A stretch of 16,381 nt of DNA from Thermoplasmata archaeon (GTDB lineage: Archaea > Thermoplasmatota > Thermoplasmata > Lutacidiplasmatales > UBA184). Shown piece after piece: positions 1 to 6,783 of the stretch; the first letter of the stretch is position 1, and each line of letters starts with the position of its first letter. Below the pieces are notes generated by a model, which did not search any database, had not been told where the DNA came from, and saw nothing but the letters and a program-made list of their open reading frames with translations. The DNA lies in the NCBI GenBank assembly GCA_030044475.1, contig JASHVP010000013.1, positions 1 to 16,381 on the forward strand. The letters are read 5' to 3'. A program made the position numbers and the translations under genes.

Positions 1-440
1 CGACCGGGGGTGGCGACGATGATCTCGGCCCCGCCGCGGAGCGCCCGCTCCTGCGGCTCCATCCCGACCCCGCCGTAGATCGCCGCGCCGCGACGGGTCG
101 TGTACCGCCCGAGGCGCTGGAGGAACGTCTCGGCCTGGAGGGCGAGCTCCCGGGTCGGGGTGAGCACGAGCGCGTAGATGCGCCCGGGGGGCAGGTCGAG
201 CGTCCGCTCGAGGATCGGCAGCAGGAAGGCGGCGGTCTTCCCGGTCCCGGTCTGCGCCGTGGCCACGACGTCCCGTCCTCCGACGGCTTCGGGGATCGCC
301 CGGCTCTGGATCGGAGTGGCCGCGTCGTATCCCATCTCCCGCACGCCCCGACGAAGCACTTCGCGAAGCGGCAGGTCGTCGAACTTGACCGACGACGTGG
401 GAGGCCCGGGCGGTCGCGGTCGGGGTTCTGGCTCGCTCAT
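1..440 (-). CDS. DEAD-box RNA helicase, N-terminal part (gene runs off the left edge)
   Basis: ATP-dependent RNA helicase of superfamily 2; only the first 146 residues are inside the window. The start is the ATG at 438-440. After an acidic, proline-rich leader (residues 1-16) comes the Q-motif region, with Phe20 and TPIQ at 42-45. Walker A follows as AQTGTGKT at 62-69, motif Ia as PTRELA at 95-100, a GG pair at 123-124, and the start of motif Ib, ATPG, at 143-146. The DEAD box and the whole second RecA lobe lie outside. The family remodels RNA duplexes and RNA-protein complexes; the particular substrate cannot be told. The gene is divergent from a GNAT acetyltransferase. A TATA-like element centred near 468 would place transcription start at about the ATG, giving a leaderless mRNA. 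The family call is firm and the subfamily is unknown. Confidence 0.95.
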   Translation of the reverse strand, partial: MSEPEPRPRPPGPPTSSVKFDDLPLREVLRRGVREMGYDAATPIQSRAIPEAVGGRDVVATAQTGTGKTAAFLLPILERTLDLPPGRIYALVLTPTRELALQAETFLQRLGRYTTRRGAAIYGGVGMEPQERALRGGAEIIVATPG

Positions 441-462
441 GGACGGGGACGAGGACCGCGCC

Positions 463-472
463 GAAGATTATG
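463..472. promoter_or_regulatory. A/T-rich TATA-like element between divergent helicase and acetyltransferase genes
   Basis: A short A/T-rich patch in otherwise very GC-rich DNA. Read on the minus strand its centre lies about 27 bases before the helicase ATG at 440, the spacing expected for a leaderless archaeal transcript. Read on the plus strand it contains GATTATG, resembling other boxes in this window. It could therefore serve both genes. A plus-strand start near 495 would rule out the acetyltransferase ATGs at 470 and 479 and favour the one at 545. Confidence 0.4.
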
Positions 473-544
473 AGCGGTATGGAGGCCGACGGAACCCGCC
501 CGGGCTCCGTCGAGCCCAAGAGCCGGCGGTCCCTGCTCGGACCG

Positions 545-1081
545 ATGTCCGAGACGACCCCTCCCCGCGGAGGGTCGGCGCGGGGACCGTATCGGATCCT
601 CGACCTCACCGGGGGCGAGCGGGAAGCGGCGGTTCCGATCCTCCGGGCGTCGTTCGTCGGGTACTATCGCTGGCACGCCAAGCGGACCCTGCGCGAGGCG
701 GACACGGTCCGGGGGGCCCACCAGGGCGCCGAGCTCCGAGGGGTCGCGATGCTCGACCGGATCGCGCCCGAGGTCGGCTATGTCTTCTATCTCGCGGTCG
801 CCGCCGACCATCGCCGGGAAGGGGTGGGGGCCGCCCTGCTCGACGACGCGCTCGACCGATTTCGAGGGGACGGGGCGGTCGTCGTCTACGGGGTGGTCGA
901 GCCCGACAATCGACCGTCCCTGGGCCTGTTTCGGTCGCGGGGATTTCGGGAGGTGGAACGTCGGGAGACGAGCTATCGGGAGGGCGGCCTGGGGGCGTGG
1001 GGACTCCGGTCGAAGATGCGCATCGTCCAGGACGAGCTCCTGTTGGGACTCCGTCTGACGGCGGGCGGTCCTCCGGCCTGA
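545..1081 (+). CDS. GNAT-family N-acetyltransferase
   Basis: Predicted acetyl-CoA-dependent N-acetyltransferase, 178 residues from the ATG at 545. The acetyl-CoA pyrophosphate-binding loop is visible as DHRREGVGAALL (residues 88-99), preceded by the strand YVFYLAVAA (79-87). It is followed by the C-terminal GNAT half, with VEPDNRPSLGLFRSRGF at 118-134, the usual N-x-x-S/A-x-x-L/F-x-x-x-G-F pattern. The substrate is unknown; free small molecules and protein N-termini or lysines are all possible for this fold. In-frame ATGs also exist at 470 and 479. They overlap the A/T-rich promoter patch, and the extra 22-25 residues are low-complexity, so the ATG at 545 is preferred with moderate confidence. 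The gene ends 22 bases from a convergent minus-strand gene. Confidence 0.85.
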   Translation: MSETTPPRGGSARGPYRILDLTGGEREAAVPILRASFVGYYRWHAKRTLREADTVRGAHQGAELRGVAMLDRIAPEVGYVFYLAVAADHRREGVGAALLDDALDRFRGDGAVVVYGVVEPDNRPSLGLFRSRGFREVERRETSYREGGLGAWGLRSKMRIVQDELLLGLRLTAGGPPA

Positions 1082-1103
1082 CCGGGCCCCCGAGGGAGCG
1101 TCG

Positions 1104-1490
1104 TCATCGTGCGCGGGCGGCCGAACCGGTGGAGGCGGAACCGGGACGACGCCCGCGGGCGGCCTGGATCGCGTCGAGGACGTCCTGGGCCCGTGTCTCC
1201 CGCCCGAGGCGGAACTGGTGACCGTTCAGCTCGATCCCCGCCAACTCCACTCGGTCGCCGTACCCGATCGGCAGGAAGAACCGGCGAACGGAGAACGACC
1301 GGACCTCCTCGAGGCTCCACCGAAGTTCCGCGTCGGAGGCGTCGCGAGCCCGCCGGAGGCGCCGGGGGGCCGGCACGAACGCGCACTCGTGGTCGGTGAG
1401 GACCAGGCGCCCGGTCCGCACGGTTCCGGCGGGGCCCACGAGCTCGGCCGTCCACGAGCCGAGCACGAACTCTCGGAGCGGAGCGGGCAT
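1104..1490 (-). CDS. Small PH/GRAM-like protein of unknown function
   Basis: A 128-residue soluble protein with no signal peptide or membrane segment. The fold pattern is a run of short beta strands: FVLGSWTAEL at 8-17, RTGRLVLTDHECAFVP at 25-40, a VRSFSVRRFFLPIGYGDRVEL stretch at 63-83 and HQFRLG at 91-96. It closes with an amphipathic helix, TRAQDVLDAIQAAR at 99-112. Seven strands capped by one helix is how PH/GRAM-like domains look. The 'tgrLvLTd.e..f.p' phrasing also recalls that family. This is fold-level inference only. The protein lies 44 bases behind another minus-strand gene of unknown function and may be its partner. The last 16 residues are Ser/Arg/Ala-rich and probably disordered. 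Confidence 0.65.
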   Translation of the reverse strand: MPAPLREFVLGSWTAELVGPAGTVRTGRLVLTDHECAFVPAPRRLRRARDASDAELRWSLEEVRSFSVRRFFLPIGYGDRVELAGIELNGHQFRLGRETRAQDVLDAIQAARGRRPGSASTGSAARAR

Positions 1491-1515
1491 CGGGCAGCGC
1501 ACCCCCCGGGCGGCT

Positions 1516-1522
1516 CTTGAAG
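1516..1522 (-). promoter_or_regulatory. Weak TATA-like box for the PH-like gene
   Basis: CTTCAAG on the minus strand, centred about 28 bases before the ATG at 1490, in the 44-base gap between the two minus-strand genes. The match is poor. It supports independent leaderless transcription only weakly. Confidence 0.2.
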
Positions 1523-1534
1523 CTTCGGCCGGAC

Positions 1535-2386
1535 TTACGCGCGCAGGTTCGCCCGCCGGAGGACCGCCGCCAGGTGGGGGACCCCGGAGAGCCGAACCGA
1601 GGGCGCGGTTCGAGTCGGAAGGGGGAAGGTCCCCCTCTCGCAGATCAGCCGGGCGTCCGGCCACGCCCCGGACGGATCCTCCTCGACGCGCAGGACGGTG
1701 GCGAAGGCGGCCCGCGCCGGCGGGGCCGGGCCGGAGCGGCCGACGACGAGCGAGTAGTCCGAACCGGCCAGGAGATCGATCAGGGGGCCCGCCGCGAGCC
1801 ACGGGAACGCCCCGTCCGCCCGCTCCGCGTGCGGAACGACGATCACGCCGGACCGCCCGACCGGGGGCGGTTCGGCGAGTATCCGCTGGGCGACGTCCGG
1901 CAGCTGGAGGAACCCCAGCAGACGGGCCGCGGAGTTCCCGTCGTCCCGCTGCAGGAGCGAGTGCACCGCCCGCGGGGTCGGCTCCGGCACCGTGGCGCGC
2001 AGGTCCGCGTCCGCGATCGCCCAGCGGCAATCGGCCGGGACCCAGCCGAGGTCGATCGGAGAGGGCACGCTCGGTGCGGCGTCTCCCAGGTCCACCCAGT
2101 GAAACCGTCGCGTGCCGGCGTGGGCGATGGCGTAGACGACCCAAGGGACGAGCCGGGGGCTCGGGGACGAGACGAAGACGGAGGTCGGTCGCGCGAACGT
2201 GTCCGTGGGTCCGCCCGCGATCGACGGGGGCCGGGAGGGACGGGCTCGCCCGGACCCGCCCCCGGGCGCCGGTCGCGGGACGATCGGTCGGCGGAGTCGG
2301 TCGAGCCGGCGGGCCGACGGCTCCGGTCCACGGCCCGCGTCGGGGTCGGGCACCATGGCCGTCGCCCCTTCGAATCCGTCTGGCAT
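1535..2386 (-). CDS. Hypothetical protein, possibly a degenerate RecA/KaiC-like domain
   Basis: A protein of 283 residues from the ATG at 2386; an in-frame ATG at 2356 gives 273 residues. I do not recognise the family. The first ~55 residues are Pro/Arg/Gly-rich and likely disordered. The globular part then begins with a strand followed by SSPSPRLVPWVVYAIAHAG, sitting where a Walker A loop and helix would be but without GK(S/T). This is followed by RRFHWVDLGD, and later GVIVVPHAERAD, a hydrophobic strand ending in an acid-containing turn like a Walker B region. That order resembles a KaiC/RecA-type alpha/beta domain that has lost ATP binding. This is inference from pattern only. Amino-acid composition (balanced Val, Leu, Ile, Asp, Glu) marks it as a real coding frame. 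It is followed by the PH-like gene. Confidence 0.6.
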   Translation of the reverse strand: MPDGFEGATAMVPDPDAGRGPEPSARRLDRLRRPIVPRPAPGGGSGRARPSRPPSIAGGPTDTFARPTSVFVSSPSPRLVPWVVYAIAHAGTRRFHWVDLGDAAPSVPSPIDLGWVPADCRWAIADADLRATVPEPTPRAVHSLLQRDDGNSAARLLGFLQLPDVAQRILAEPPPVGRSGVIVVPHAERADGAFPWLAAGPLIDLLAGSDYSLVVGRSGPAPPARAAFATVLRVEEDPSGAWPDARLICERGTFPLPTRTAPSVRLSGVPHLAAVLRRANLRA

Positions 2387-2526
2387 GGGTGTGAGGCAGG
2401 GTAGGACGTCGGGGCGGGATGAGGCGGCTCCGAACTGTTTCGGGGAGCCGAACGGGTTCGGTGCGCCCGGGGGGCACGGCCCGTGCGGCCCGGGTCGGGC
2501 ACGCCGGCGTACCGCGCCGCCAAATC

Positions 2527-2532
2527 CTTTAT
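2527..2532 (+). promoter_or_regulatory. TATA-like box for the HTH_10 regulator gene
   Basis: CTTTAT in the A/T-rich patch starting at 2521, one of the few such patches in this part of the window. It predicts a transcription start near 2555 and a short leader of about 45 bases that carries the ribosome binding site at 2586-2589. The same CTTTATG string precedes ribA at 4655. Confidence 0.5.
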
Positions 2533-2585
2533 GTCGGCGGATTCCCGTCCGCCCGTCGGAGCCCCACCGAGGGGATCCGCCGTCG

Positions 2586-2589
2586 GGAG
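2586..2589 (+). promoter_or_regulatory. Shine-Dalgarno GGAG selecting the GTG start at 2599
   Basis: GGAG followed by 9 bases and then GTG at 2599. It decides between that start and an in-frame GTG at 2611. It also argues against the much longer reading frame that begins at 2419, upstream of the TATA-like box. Confidence 0.45.
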
Positions 2590-2598
2590 TCACCGCGA

Positions 2599-3372
2599 GT
2601 GGGACGGACCGTGCACGCCAAGCGACCGGCATTGCGTCGCCCTCGCGATCGGACGAGTCGCTCGTCCACGCCGCCGCGGCTCGCGGCGCTGCGCGAGTCG
2701 GAACCGGCCGACGAGCGGGCCCGCCTCTTCCTGGCCACGCTCCGGCTCCGGGTGCCGCGGAACCTGTGGACCGGCCCGTTCTCCGCGGCCCATCCGACGG
2801 TCCGGGTGGAGGTTCTGAACCGTACGGAACTGGGCGCTGACGTCTCCGTCTCGGACTACTGGATCGGCGGGCACCCGGCCGGCGTCTGGGCCCGCGAGAT
2901 CGCGACGTACCCTGACGTCGTCCAGATCGAGAGCCTGGCGGAGGTGGGCGACGGCTGCGTCTATCGGATCACGTACCGCAACCCGCCGGTCATCTACCTC
3001 TACCGCCGGCTCAAGCTGCCGATGCAGTTCCCGCTGCGGATCCAGGCCGGCGTGATCGACTGGGAGGTCGTCGCGCGGTACTCGGAGTTCCAGGAGATCC
3101 TCGACCATGCCCGCACCGCCGACCCCTCGGTCACGATCGTGTCGATCCGCCGACGGCCGCTGCGCAGCCACCTGCCCCTCCTCACGGACGCCCAGCACCA
3201 GTTGCTGAGCCAGGCGATGGCGGCGGGGTACTTCGCCGTGCCTCGGGGGATCACCCTCACGGAGCTCGCCCGTCGCCTCGACCGGAGCAAGTCGTCGATC
3301 TCCGAGTCGATCGCCCTGATCGAGAAGAAGCTGCTCGAGAGTGCCCTGCGGCCGTCGACGCTCCTCCCGTAG
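2599..3372 (+). CDS. HTH_10 (Bat-type) transcriptional regulator
   Basis: DNA-binding regulator of the archaeal bacterio-opsin-activator (Bat) HTH_10 family, 257 residues from the GTG at 2599. The C-terminal domain (about 195-247) shows the family signature. It begins LTDAQHQLLSQAMAAGYF (195-212), continues VPRGITLTELARRLD (214-228), and ends with the recognition helix region SKSSISESIALIEKKLL (230-246). Residues ~42-190 form a beta-rich sensory domain, also typical of this family, for which no ligand can be named. The first ~28 residues are basic and unordered. A phosphoribosyltransferase gene follows after 17 bases, so the two are probably co-transcribed. The start is chosen from the GGAG at 2586 and the TATA-like box at 2527. 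The family assignment is strong and the targets are unknown. Confidence 0.9.
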   Translation: MGRTVHAKRPALRRPRDRTSRSSTPPRLAALRESEPADERARLFLATLRLRVPRNLWTGPFSAAHPTVRVEVLNRTELGADVSVSDYWIGGHPAGVWAREIATYPDVVQIESLAEVGDGCVYRITYRNPPVIYLYRRLKLPMQFPLRIQAGVIDWEVVARYSEFQEILDHARTADPSVTIVSIRRRPLRSHLPLLTDAQHQLLSQAMAAGYFAVPRGITLTELARRLDRSKSSISESIALIEKKLLESALRPSTLLP

Positions 3373-3389
3373 GGCCGCCGGGCCGTTCG

Positions 3390-4064
3390 ATGGCGGGCGG
3401 ATCCTCCGAGTCGGCCGGGACCCCACCCCTCCGCGACCGCGACGACGCCGGCGCCCGGTTGGCCGAGCGACTCGGTCGCTGGCGGGATCGCGGCGCGGTG
3501 GTCGTCGGGCTCCCGCGGGGCGGCGTGCCGATCGCGCGAATCCTCGCCGATCGTTGGGGCGCACCGCTCGACGTTCTCGTCGTCCGGAAGGTCGGCGCGC
3601 CGGGCCATCCGGAGTACGCGCTCGGGGCGGTGGCCGAGGGCACGGACCCGTTCCTGGACGCGTCCCGGGTCCGCGAGTACGGCCTCCAGCCCCGCGACCT
3701 CGAGGGCGCCGTGGAGCGGGCGGTCCGGGAGGTCGATCGGCTGGCACGCACCTTCCGGGGCCGCCGACCGCGCCTCTCCCTCCGCGGACGCCCGGTGCTC
3801 GCCGTCGACGACGGCGTGGCCACGGGCGCGACCGTGCGCGTCGCCCTCCGTGCCCTGCGAGCGGCCGGAGCCGACCCCGTCGGGCTCGCGGTGGGGGTCG
3901 CCCCGGCGGAGACCGTCGCCGAGCTGCGCCGATGGGCCGACGACGTGGAGGTGGCCCTCGTCCCGACCCGGTTCTTCGCCGTCGGAGAGTGGTACCGCGA
4001 CTTCGCCCCCGTCTCCGACGCGGAGGTCGTCCGTTGCCTCGAGGGGCGTCGGCCCCGACCGTGA
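3390..4064 (+). CDS. Phosphoribosyltransferase (PRTase-fold protein)
   Basis: Type I phosphoribosyltransferase-fold protein of 224 residues. The PRPP-binding loop is clear: VLAVDDGVATGAT at 136-148, two hydrophobic residues and two acids before the G-x-x-T-G-x-T loop. The PPi loop LPRGGVPIA lies at 41-49, and DVLVVRKVGAPGHPEYALGA at 61-80 is the conserved stretch of the 'predicted phosphoribosyltransferase' group. Members of that group are widespread in archaea and bacteria, with mostly unproven substrates. In bacteria they are sometimes fused to or placed beside alpha/beta hydrolases. The length fits the stand-alone form (about 210-230). It lies 17 bases behind the HTH_10 regulator, suggesting a two-gene operon. 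It abuts the stop of the convergent membrane protein gene with no spacer. Confidence 0.9.
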   Translation: MAGGSSESAGTPPLRDRDDAGARLAERLGRWRDRGAVVVGLPRGGVPIARILADRWGAPLDVLVVRKVGAPGHPEYALGAVAEGTDPFLDASRVREYGLQPRDLEGAVERAVREVDRLARTFRGRRPRLSLRGRPVLAVDDGVATGATVRVALRALRAAGADPVGLAVGVAPAETVAELRRWADDVEVALVPTRFFAVGEWYRDFAPVSDAEVVRCLEGRRPRP

Positions 4065-4568
4065 CTACGCGGGCGACCGCCAGCGGGGGATCGTGAGGAG
4101 CTCCAGCACTCGGTGGCGCTGCTCGCCGTAGTGCGCGACGTGGAGGTAGACGACCGCCCACGCGAAGAGGGTCGCGAAGAAGTCGAGCAGGATCCAGACG
4201 TTGGGCACGCCCGCGAGCTGGGCCGCGAGGCCGAGGGCCGCGAGGACGGCCGCCGTCAGGGCGAAGGAGGCGGAGTAGACGAGCAGCCGAGAGTCCGGAT
4301 CGTGGAGCCCGGGGCTCGGCACCGACGTCGACGGGGCGGCCAGGGAGAGCCCCCGCAGGATGAGGAAGCCGAAGAACCCGAGGGCCAGGAGGAGGAGTCC
4401 GACCCCATCGACCGCGGTCGCGTACGTCTCGATCCCGCTCGGGTTGATCCCCCAGATGATTAGGTAGAGGGCCGCGACGATCCCGGTCGAGAGGAAGAAG
4501 CCGCTCGTCCGCGGGTCGTCCATCGGGTGGCGGGGCACGTAATCGTGGAGGCGCACCGGGGTCGACAC
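4065..4568 (-). CDS. Four-helix integral membrane protein, function unknown
   Basis: A 167-residue protein with four predicted membrane spans at about residues 24-40, 55-72, 97-119 and 123-144. The N-terminus and the C-terminal tail (145-167) are polar, with Arg/His residues near the last span. No catalytic motif is visible and I do not recognise the family. The start is taken as GTG at 4568, because a TATA-like box centred at 4596 puts the transcription start almost exactly there. An ATG at 4523 (residue 16) is the alternative and would leave all four spans intact. The upstream region (4569-4684) is divergent from ribA. Confidence 0.75.
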   Translation of the reverse strand: MSTPVRLHDYVPRHPMDDPRTSGFFLSTGIVAALYLIIWGINPSGIETYATAVDGVGLLLLALGFFGFLILRGLSLAAPSTSVPSPGLHDPDSRLLVYSASFALTAAVLAALGLAAQLAGVPNVWILLDFFATLFAWAVVYLHVAHYGEQRHRVLELLTIPRWRSPA

Positions 4569-4592
4569 GGGACGTTCGACGTGGCTCCTGGG

Positions 4593-4599
4593 CTATACA
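4593..4599 (-). promoter_or_regulatory. TATA-like box for the membrane protein gene
   Basis: TGTATAG on the minus strand, centred 28 bases before the GTG at 4568. The position fits a leaderless transcript and is the main reason for preferring that start. Confidence 0.5.
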
Positions 4600-4654
4600 T
4601 TTCTCGGTCCGAAGGAGGGACCGGGGGAGCGGGTGGTGGCCCCACCCCTGAGGG

Positions 4655-4660
4655 CTTTAT
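4655..4660 (+). promoter_or_regulatory. TATA-like box for ribA
   Basis: CTTTAT, followed by G, centred about 27 bases before the ribA ATG at 4685, as expected for a leaderless message. There is no convincing Shine-Dalgarno in front of the ATG. Confidence 0.55.
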
Positions 4661-4684
4661 GCGGAGCGCCGGCTGCGCCGGGCG

Positions 4685-5395
4685 ATGGGAATCCCCCCGG
4701 CCACGGTCGACCGCCTCCTCCAGGAGAACCGGGACCACGAATGCCCCGACGGCCCCGAGGTCTGCGTCCGTCTCGTGGCGTACGCCGACCTGCCGAGTCG
4801 GTTCGGGGAGTACCAGGTCGCGGCGTTCTGGAACAGCGGGGGACGCCACGACCACGCGGCGTTCGTTCACGGGGACGTCTACGACCAGGAGGCCGTGCCG
4901 GTCCGGATCCACTCGGAGTGCCTGACGGGCGATGCGATCGGCTCCCTCCGCTGCGACTGCCGCGACCAGCTGATCGCCTCCCTGGAGTGGATCGGGCAGC
5001 AGGAGCGCGGGATCGTCGTCTACCTCCGCCAGGAGGGGCGCGGGATCGGGTTCGCGAACAAGATCCGCGCGTACCAGCTCCAGGACTCGGGGTACGACAC
5101 CGTCCAGGCCAACGAGGCGCTCGGGTTCCGTCCCGACGAGCGGGACTACGGACTCGCGGCCCACATCCTCGGCTCGCTCCACGTCCGGTCGATCCGCATC
5201 CTGACGAACAACCCCCAGAAGGTCGAGGACCTGCAGCGCCACGGGGTGCAGATCGTCGATCGGATCCCGCTCGTGATCCCGCCGAACCCGAACAATCGGG
5301 CGTACCTCGAGACGAAGCGGGTGAAGATGGGGCACCTCCTCGACGTCGAGCAGGCCGAGGAGCCGGTCGAGGCCCCCCGGGACGCCTCCCGCTGA
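4685..5395 (+). CDS. ribA: GTP cyclohydrolase II
   Basis: Cytosolic zinc enzyme that opens the imidazole ring of GTP, releasing formate and pyrophosphate, to give 2,5-diamino-6-ribosylamino-4(3H)-pyrimidinone 5'-phosphate, the first step of riboflavin synthesis. It has 236 residues. The zinc ligands are Cys79, Cys90 and Cys92, within HSECLTGDAIGSLRCDCR. Other conserved blocks are YLRQEGRGIGFANKIRAYQL (113-132), PDERDYG (150-156), LTNNPQK (173-179) and ETKRVKMGHLL (209-219). By alignment from memory with the E. coli enzyme, offset by 25 residues, Tyr130 and Arg153 correspond to its catalytic Tyr105 and Arg128. The protein has about 25 extra N-terminal residues and a short acidic C-terminal tail. 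No fused DHBP synthase domain (RibB) and no other rib gene is present nearby. The call is firm. Confidence 0.96.
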   Translation: MGIPPATVDRLLQENRDHECPDGPEVCVRLVAYADLPSRFGEYQVAAFWNSGGRHDHAAFVHGDVYDQEAVPVRIHSECLTGDAIGSLRCDCRDQLIASLEWIGQQERGIVVYLRQEGRGIGFANKIRAYQLQDSGYDTVQANEALGFRPDERDYGLAAHILGSLHVRSIRILTNNPQKVEDLQRHGVQIVDRIPLVIPPNPNNRAYLETKRVKMGHLLDVEQAEEPVEAPRDASR

Positions 5396-5410
5396 ACCCG
5401 GGCGCCGAGG

Positions 5411-5635
5411 TCAGCCGACGTGCGCCTGGCGGTTGTGCCGCTGCAGGGCTGGGATCGAGGCAAGCTTCGCCCCGCACACGGAGCACCGGACGCTCTGGGG
5501 CGGCGGCGCCTTCGCAGGCCCCCCGGTACCGGCGTGGCTCTCCTGTACGTGGGCCTCGAGCGTCTCGTGGGACCGGAAGGTGGCGCCGCACTCGGGACAG
5601 ACGCCTTCGACCTCGTCGTATTCGACGTACGGCAC
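5411..5635 (-). CDS. Small two-finger C2H2 zinc finger protein
   Basis: A 74-residue protein from the GTG at 5635, made almost entirely of two classical C2H2 fingers. Finger 1 has ligands Cys13, Cys16, His29 and His34. Finger 2 has Cys51, Cys54, His67 and His72. Both use the spacing C-x2-C-x12-H-x4-H. A Pro/Ala/Gly linker (about 36-48) separates them, and the first 10 residues are acidic. Likely a nucleic-acid or protein binder; the target is unknown. An ATG at 5695 would add 20 Arg/Pro-rich residues, but that codon lies inside the presumed TATA box. The GTG, where an acidic protein-like composition begins, is therefore preferred. The gene is convergent with ribA (15-base gap). Confidence 0.85.
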   Translation of the reverse strand: MPYVEYDEVEGVCPECGATFRSHETLEAHVQESHAGTGGPAKAPPPQSVRCSVCGAKLASIPALQRHNRQAHVG

Positions 5636-5692
5636 GGTAGGGGGAGAGGGGGCCCGGGACCTTCTTCCTTTCGGAGCGCGCCCCCGATGCGC

Positions 5693-5699
5693 CATAAGG
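5693..5699 (-). promoter_or_regulatory. TATA-like box for the zinc finger gene
   Basis: CCTTATG on the minus strand. It predicts transcription start near 5669, about 34 bases before the chosen GTG start, and it overlaps the alternative ATG at 5695. Confidence 0.4.
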
Positions 5700-5727
5700 G
5701 TCGCCGGACTCCGGGGACCGCGCGGCC

Positions 5728-5731
5728 GGAG
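5728..5731 (+). promoter_or_regulatory. Shine-Dalgarno GGAG for the DUF4760-like gene
   Basis: GGAG with an 8-base spacer to the ATG at 5740. This is one of the few clear ribosome binding sites here, so this gene appears to be translated from a leadered message. Confidence 0.5.
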
Positions 5732-5739
5732 CGGGGTCG

Positions 5740-6273
5740 ATGATCAACTGGTTCAACATCGCCGTCTGGTCGCTGGTCGGAACCTGGGTGCTGGTCGTCG
5801 GCACGCTGCTCCTGATGTACTGGCAGACCCGATCCAACCAGCACCTCAACTCGGCCAACGCCGTGATGACCCTGCGGGAGCGGTTCGACTCCCCTCGGAT
5901 GCGCGTCTCGCGGCGGGCGCTCAGCGAGCGGCTGCTGCAGGCGTCGGGCGGCGACCTCGCGAACATGGAGGTGATCACCTTCTTCGAGCTCGTGGCGACG
6001 CTCACCCACCGGAAGGTCCTCGACGACGACCTCGTCTGGGAGGCGTTCGGGACCTGGATCTCCGCGTACTGGTGGTCGCTCCGGCACCCGGTCGACCTGG
6101 TGGGGCAGGTCCGTCAGGACCTGTTCGACCCGCTCGTCTTCCACGAGTTCGAGTGGCTCTCGAGCCGGATGGACGACCTCGATCGGCAGTTCTTCGGGAA
6201 GACGCCGCTCCCCAACCCCGACAACGAGGCGCGTCGGATCCTCGGCCGCGAAGCGCGGCTCACGGCCGAGTGA
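5740..6273 (+). CDS. Membrane-anchored DUF4760-like protein
   Basis: A 177-residue protein with one N-terminal membrane span (about residues 6-27) and a cytoplasmic alpha-helical domain. The layout resembles the DUF4760 family as I remember it. A single span is followed by a helix with a 'lreRFdSprmr..RralserLL' pattern (45-67). Next come MEVITFFELVATL (76-88), with a VLDDDLVWEAFGTWISAYWW segment (93-112) that matches the family's conserved 'id.dlvw..fg..i..yw' phrase. The function of the family is unknown. The last 35 residues are polar and Arg/Asp-rich. The gene is divergent from the zinc finger gene and ends 34 bases from a convergent gene. The family match is from memory and not tested. 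Confidence 0.75.
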   Translation: MINWFNIAVWSLVGTWVLVVGTLLLMYWQTRSNQHLNSANAVMTLRERFDSPRMRVSRRALSERLLQASGGDLANMEVITFFELVATLTHRKVLDDDLVWEAFGTWISAYWWSLRHPVDLVGQVRQDLFDPLVFHEFEWLSSRMDDLDRQFFGKTPLPNPDNEARRILGREARLTAE

Positions 6274-6307
6274 AGCCCCGGGCGGGCGGGGGCGCGGCCG
6301 CCGCGGA

Positions 6308-6760
6308 TCATCCCGTCGAGGTCGGAGCGAGGACGAGGATCTCGTAGAGCAGCCCGCCCGGCCAGTCGAGCACCACCTCGCCGCCCGGCGTGGTGAACGT
6401 CGGGGCGAACGCAGCGAGGACGTACGGGTAGACGGACCCGTTGGGGGTCGTCACGTTCCCGACGAGCCGCCCCCCGCCGACGTCGTACCAGTCGATCGCC
6501 CGGATCGACACGGTGGCGTTGTGGAAGGTGGCGTTCGTGGGCGAGGTCGAGTTCGTCGGCCAGAGCGGGTACGGCGCTTGGAGCGCCTCCCAGTAGTACG
6601 GCCGCCCGTCATAGGTCGCGATGGGAGGGGACGCGTAGTTCGGATGGAGTCCGGGGATGAGGCCCCCGAAGAGGGCCGTCCAGAAGACGGCCATCGCCAC
6701 GAGCCCGACGACCAGGACCTTCACCTGGCGTCGGGTCATCGGATAGTCCCGGTCCATCAT
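6308..6760 (-). CDS. Membrane-anchored extracellular protein with N-glycosylation sequons
   Basis: A 150-residue protein with a short basic N-terminus, one membrane span or uncleaved signal anchor (about 13-36), and a beta-rich outer domain. The outer part is rich in Tyr, Trp and Pro and has five Asn-x-Ser/Thr sequons (Asn70, 76, 81, 102, 107), typical of archaeal surface proteins. The outer domain (about 80-148) may be a small beta sandwich, with VSIRAIDWYDV, RLVGNVTTPNG, YPYVLAAFAPTF and LLYEILVLAP as strands. I do not recognise the family. The start ATG at 6760 lies 27 bases from the centre of a TATA-like box, so the message is probably leaderless; a second ATG at 6757 is equivalent. Confidence 0.75.
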   Translation of the reverse strand: MMDRDYPMTRRQVKVLVVGLVAMAVFWTALFGGLIPGLHPNYASPPIATYDGRPYYWEALQAPYPLWPTNSTSPTNATFHNATVSIRAIDWYDVGGGRLVGNVTTPNGSVYPYVLAAFAPTFTTPGGEVVLDWPGGLLYEILVLAPTSTG

Positions 6761-6783
6761 CGCGCGCCCGGCAACCTCCTCCG

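Noticed and set aside
470..544. Earlier ATG starts (470 and 479) for the first acetyltransferase
   Set aside because: They overlap the A/T-rich promoter patch, and the added residues are low-complexity and outside the GNAT fold. They cannot be fully excluded.
2590..4161. A 523-codon minus-strand frame opposite the HTH_10 and phosphoribosyltransferase genes
   Set aside because: Composition is almost entirely Arg/Pro/Gly, typical of an antisense shadow; both plus-strand genes have clear family motifs.
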